This document shows, piece after piece, positions 6,238 to 7,652 of a stretch of 7,652 nucleotides of DNA. Positions within the stretch are counted from its first letter, which is position 1; every line of letters starts with the position of its first letter. The notes under the pieces were generated by a model. The model searched no databases, was not told the origin of the DNA, and saw only the letters and a list, made by a program, of their open reading frames with translations. The DNA comes from an uncultured Rhodospirillaceae bacterium (GTDB taxonomy: Bacteria > Pseudomonadota > Alphaproteobacteria > Rhodospirillales > UBA2165). The position numbers were made by a program, and so were the translations under genes. The DNA is taken from contig CAJXJM010000112.1 of assembly GCA_913054205.1 (NCBI GenBank), positions 1-7,652 of the forward strand, read 5' to 3'.

Positions 6238-6365
6238 AAATGGATTAGGGAAACTATTAACGCCAATTAAAACTATATAATCCATTGTATTTAAACAATT
6301 AACATTGATTCACTAATTTTTTATAACGTGAAACGAGTACATGTCCCCTTAATTCTTTAGAGTAC

Positions 6366-6854
6366 TTAAGCAGCTTCTTTAGTCTCGCCGCCGATCATCT
6401 TTTTGGCTTTTTCGGCGAGAGATGGAGAGGTGCCGCGTTTGATCTCGATTTTGCGGGGTTTGTGTGCTTCCGGCACTTCACGTACCAGATCAATATGCAA
6501 CATGCCGTTCTCGAGATGCGCATCGGTCACTTTGACATAATCGGCGAGGTCAAAGCGACGCTCAAAAGTGCGTCCGGCAATGCCGCGGTGCAGATAGGAA
6601 CCTTCACTTTGCTCTTTAATTTCGCCTTTGACGGAAAGCGCATTTTCCTTGGCGGTGATATCGAGATCAGCTTCGCTAAATCCGGCAATCGCCATGGTGA
6701 TACGGTAGGCATCCTCGCCAACCGCCTCAATGTTATAGGGGGGGTAGGAATTGGCTGTGGTTTGGCCACGATCAATGGCGCTATCCAGCAAACGCTGCAT
6801 GCGGTCGAAACCTACAGAATGACGGAAAAGGGGTGTAAAATCATAGCTACGCAT
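6366..6854 (-). CDS. Small heat-shock protein, Hsp20/IbpA family
   Basis: A 162-residue ATP-independent cytoplasmic chaperone that forms oligomers and holds unfolding proteins for refolding by DnaK/ClpB. The N-terminus MRSYDFTPLFRHSVGFDRM is the IbpA/IbpB-type arm. The alpha-crystallin domain runs from about residue 38 to 138: YPPYNIEAVGEDAYRITMAI, AGFSEADLDI, LSVKGEIKE, YLHRGIAGRTFERRFDLADY and GMLHIDLVREVPEAHKPRKI. The C-terminal I-x-I anchor is IEI (136-138). A 24-residue Lys/Glu-rich tail follows, longer than in E. coli IbpA (137 residues). The strong AGGAGG, seven bases before ATG, lies inside a hairpin (see the thermometer entry), which suggests induction by heat at the level of translation. 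It appears to be a single-gene unit. Confidence 0.97.
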   Translation of the reverse strand: MRSYDFTPLFRHSVGFDRMQRLLDSAIDRGQTTANSYPPYNIEAVGEDAYRITMAIAGFSEADLDITAKENALSVKGEIKEQSEGSYLHRGIAGRTFERRFDLADYVKVTDAHLENGMLHIDLVREVPEAHKPRKIEIKRGTSPSLAEKAKKMIGGETKEAA

Positions 6855-6856
6855 CG

Positions 6857-6915
6857 TATATCCTCCTTCGAAGCGATATAGTAATATGGAGATTCGCCAA
6901 AATTGGCCGAACTCC
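6857..6915 (-). promoter_or_regulatory. ROSE-like RNA thermometer in the hsp20 leader
   Basis: In the leftward transcript, UAUAUC (6880-6875) pairs with GAUAUA (6862-6857). G6874 bulges out. CUUC (6873-6870) then pairs with GGAG (6866-6863), with one G-U pair, over a GAA loop. This buries most of the Shine-Dalgarno AGGAGG (6867-6862). The 5' arm contains UCGCU, matching the UYGCU anti-Shine-Dalgarno signature of ROSE elements, whose unpaired G makes the stem melt on warming. Seven bases upstream a second hairpin (6915-6888) pairs GGAG with CUCC, UUC with GAA and GCCA with UGGC. ROSE elements are known before small heat-shock genes in rhizobia and other proteobacteria. The folding was done by hand. 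Confidence 0.75.
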
Positions 6916-6975
6916 GGTTGATGGTTCCCAGGTTATTAAGGACCCTTCAATAGGCATCCTTTTGGGACCACAATT

Positions 6976-7004
6976 TATGTAGTTTGCTGAGTTACGCCTG
7001 CAAG
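6976..7004 (-). promoter_or_regulatory. Possible heat-shock (sigma-32 type) promoter of hsp20
   Basis: Reading leftward, CTTGCA (7004-6999) is followed after 17 bases by TACATA (6981-6976). CTTG is the conserved start of alphaproteobacterial sigma-32 -35 elements, but the -10 matches poorly. A start near 6970 would give a leader of roughly 115 bases, a usual size for a ROSE-bearing transcript. This is a weak call, made mostly on position. Confidence 0.3.
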
Positions 7005-7025
7005 GCCTGGTAGAAATTTATTGAG

Positions 7026-7124
7026 TTAGGCGCTTTCGGCACCTTCTTTCTGTGTATCCCCCAGAATATAGGCGATCGAGACTAGGCCGGCGAAAATGAT
7101 AAAAAGGACGAATGCGATTTCCAT
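7026..7124 (-). CDS. Candidate small single-span membrane protein, 32 residues
   Basis: ATG to TAA encodes MEIAFVLFIIFAGLVSIAYI followed by LGDTQKEGAESA. The first 21 residues form one hydrophobic helix and the last 11 a polar, charged tail, the classic form of a bacterial small membrane protein. Under the positive-inside tendency the orientation is unclear, since the tail has one Lys and several acids. A weak AAGAG precedes the start. It lies between the hsp20 promoter region and the divergent DMT transporter. No family is recognised; the composition is better than chance, but an ORF this short needs support from conservation. Confidence 0.45.
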   Translation of the reverse strand: MEIAFVLFIIFAGLVSIAYILGDTQKEGAESA

Positions 7125-7178
7125 ATTATTGCTCTTTTTAAAGTGTCTACTCACTGGGTGTTTATATTCTTTTAACCC

Positions 7179-7187
7179 TGGCATAAT
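7179..7187 (+). promoter_or_regulatory. Possible extended -10 promoter of the DMT transporter
   Basis: TGGCATAAT is a TGn extended -10 with five of six matches to TATAAT. A start near 7194 would leave a leader of about 49 bases before ATG 7243. There is no good -35, as is usual for extended -10 promoters. Confidence 0.35.
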
Positions 7188-7242
7188 CGGAGAAATCCTT
7201 TAAAAATCAGTTAATTACCCAATCGAGTTCAGAAAGACTTAA

Positions 7243-7652
7243 ATGACACTTCCAAATCATCAAAGGCAGCTCATCGGCATTTTACTGATGGTGCTTGCGG
7301 TTTTTCTTTTCCCAATGAAAGACGCGTTTGCCAAAATGACTGAGGGCTACTATTCGGCAATTGTCATCATGTGGACGCAGATGCTGTTCACCAGCTTGTT
7401 CTATGTGCCGGTTATTGCGCTTAAATATGGCCCTAAAAAACTGCTGCCGCCCAATTTGGTACTGCAAATTATGCGCTCGGTTTCCCTGATCACCGGCATT
7501 GGCATGTTTTATTGGTCGATTACTCTTGTGCCGCTGGCAGAAGCGACCGCCATTACATTTATCGGGCCATTGGTGACGACGGCAATATCCCCTTTCATGC
7601 TAAAAGAAAAAGTAGGGCCGCGGCGTTGGATTTCAGTTTTGATCGGCTTCAT
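7243..7652 (+). CDS. EamA/DMT-superfamily transporter, N-terminal part (cut by window end)
   Basis: An inner-membrane permease of the drug/metabolite transporter superfamily; full members have about 290 residues and ten helices in two EamA repeats. The first 136 codons are present. Visible spans are LIGILLMVLAVFLFPMKDAF (about 10-29), AIVIMWTQMLFTSLFYVPVI (39-58), VLQIMRSVSLITGIGMFYWS (73-92) and EATAITFIGPLVTTAISPFM (99-118), the fifth beginning at WISVLIGF. The early ...FPMKDAFAK segment, the RSVSLI..IGMFYW...PLAEATAI stretch and the LKEKVGPRRW loop are typical of EamA proteins related to RhaT/YdcZ-type permeases. The substrate cannot be inferred: members move amino acids, purines, sugars or carnitine-like compounds. 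ATG 7243 has a weak AGAAAG upstream. The other half lies beyond the window. Confidence 0.9.
   Translation, partial: MTLPNHQRQLIGILLMVLAVFLFPMKDAFAKMTEGYYSAIVIMWTQMLFTSLFYVPVIALKYGPKKLLPPNLVLQIMRSVSLITGIGMFYWSITLVPLAEATAITFIGPLVTTAISPFMLKEKVGPRRWISVLIGF

Larger units (their letters stand above)
5991..6365. other. Gene-poor, AT-rich intergenic region between the coiled-coil gene and hsp20
   Basis: These 375 bases hold no gene I can support. The part near the coiled-coil gene has a GC-rich palindrome (6034-6066). From 6121 to 6360 GC is only about one third by hand count, well below the neighbouring genes. Within it are a 7-base stem ACGAAGG/CCTTCGT at 6185-6203 and a 12-base tandem repeat at 6214-6237. 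Short frames occur on both strands (6094-6285 leftward, 6149-6280 rightward), but neither has a Shine-Dalgarno or a familiar protein pattern. Confidence 0.7.

Noticed and set aside
6094..6285. Leftward 63-codon frame (containing LVTKLVTK) and the opposed 43-codon frame at 6149-6280
   Set aside because: Both lack a Shine-Dalgarno, lie in AT-rich DNA where ATG and open frames are easy by chance, and match no family I know. The LVTK repeat comes from the 12-base tandem duplication.
6361..6400. AGTAC/GTACT inverted repeat after the hsp20 stop as its terminator
   Set aside because: The arms are five bases with a loop of about twenty and no T tract follows; the palindrome at 6034-6066 is a better, though distant, candidate.
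6462..6881. Rightward 139-codon frame opposite hsp20
   Set aside because: Fully antisense to an unmistakable Hsp20 gene and its leader; codon shadowing explains it.

Overview
The window looks like one end of a metagenomic or draft-genome contig from an alphaproteobacterium. This placement is an inference. It rests on an IbpA-type small heat-shock protein with a ROSE-like RNA thermometer in its leader, on an intergenic palindrome with a TTGACCCGGG core of the kind common in Alphaproteobacteria, and on a moderate-GC, gene-dense layout. No rRNA, tRNA, CRISPR array, insertion sequence or phage gene was found. The first 49 bases are not biological: they are an Illumina TruSeq indexed-adapter sequence, so the real DNA starts at base 50.

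Left half (50-3704): two divergently transcribed units share a short AT-rich intergenic region at 2615-2672. Leftward run an ABM-domain protein (2614-2324), a crotonase-fold protein (2274-1438) and a GTG-started AMP-forming acyl-CoA synthetase (1428 to the contig end, C-terminus lost). Rightward runs an SMP-30/gluconolactonase-like six-bladed propeller (2673-3704) behind a perfect TATAAT box. Together these could open a lactone, activate the acid to a CoA thioester and rearrange it. The substrate cannot be read from the sequence.

Middle (3704-5343): the rightward unit continues with an unrecognised 174-residue protein overlapping the lactonase stop by one base. An MscS-type mechanosensitive channel gene follows, broken by one nonsense codon and three single-base losses, and then a 55-codon small ORF. 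The channel is the only visibly decayed gene; its neighbours are intact.

Right half (5367-7652): leftward genes encode a secreted coiled-coil protein of unknown role and the Hsp20 protein. Between them lie 375 bases without a supported gene, holding a strong palindrome and an AT-rich patch. The hsp20 leader folds on paper into two adjacent hairpins, the second hiding the Shine-Dalgarno sequence, as in ROSE thermometers. Beyond it are a candidate 32-residue single-span membrane protein (leftward) and the start of an EamA/DMT-family transporter (rightward), cut by the window end.

Most worth following up are the hsp20 leader hairpin, the multiply broken mscS, the crotonase that lacks both hydratase glutamates but keeps an isomerase-type Asp, and the adapter, which needs trimming.
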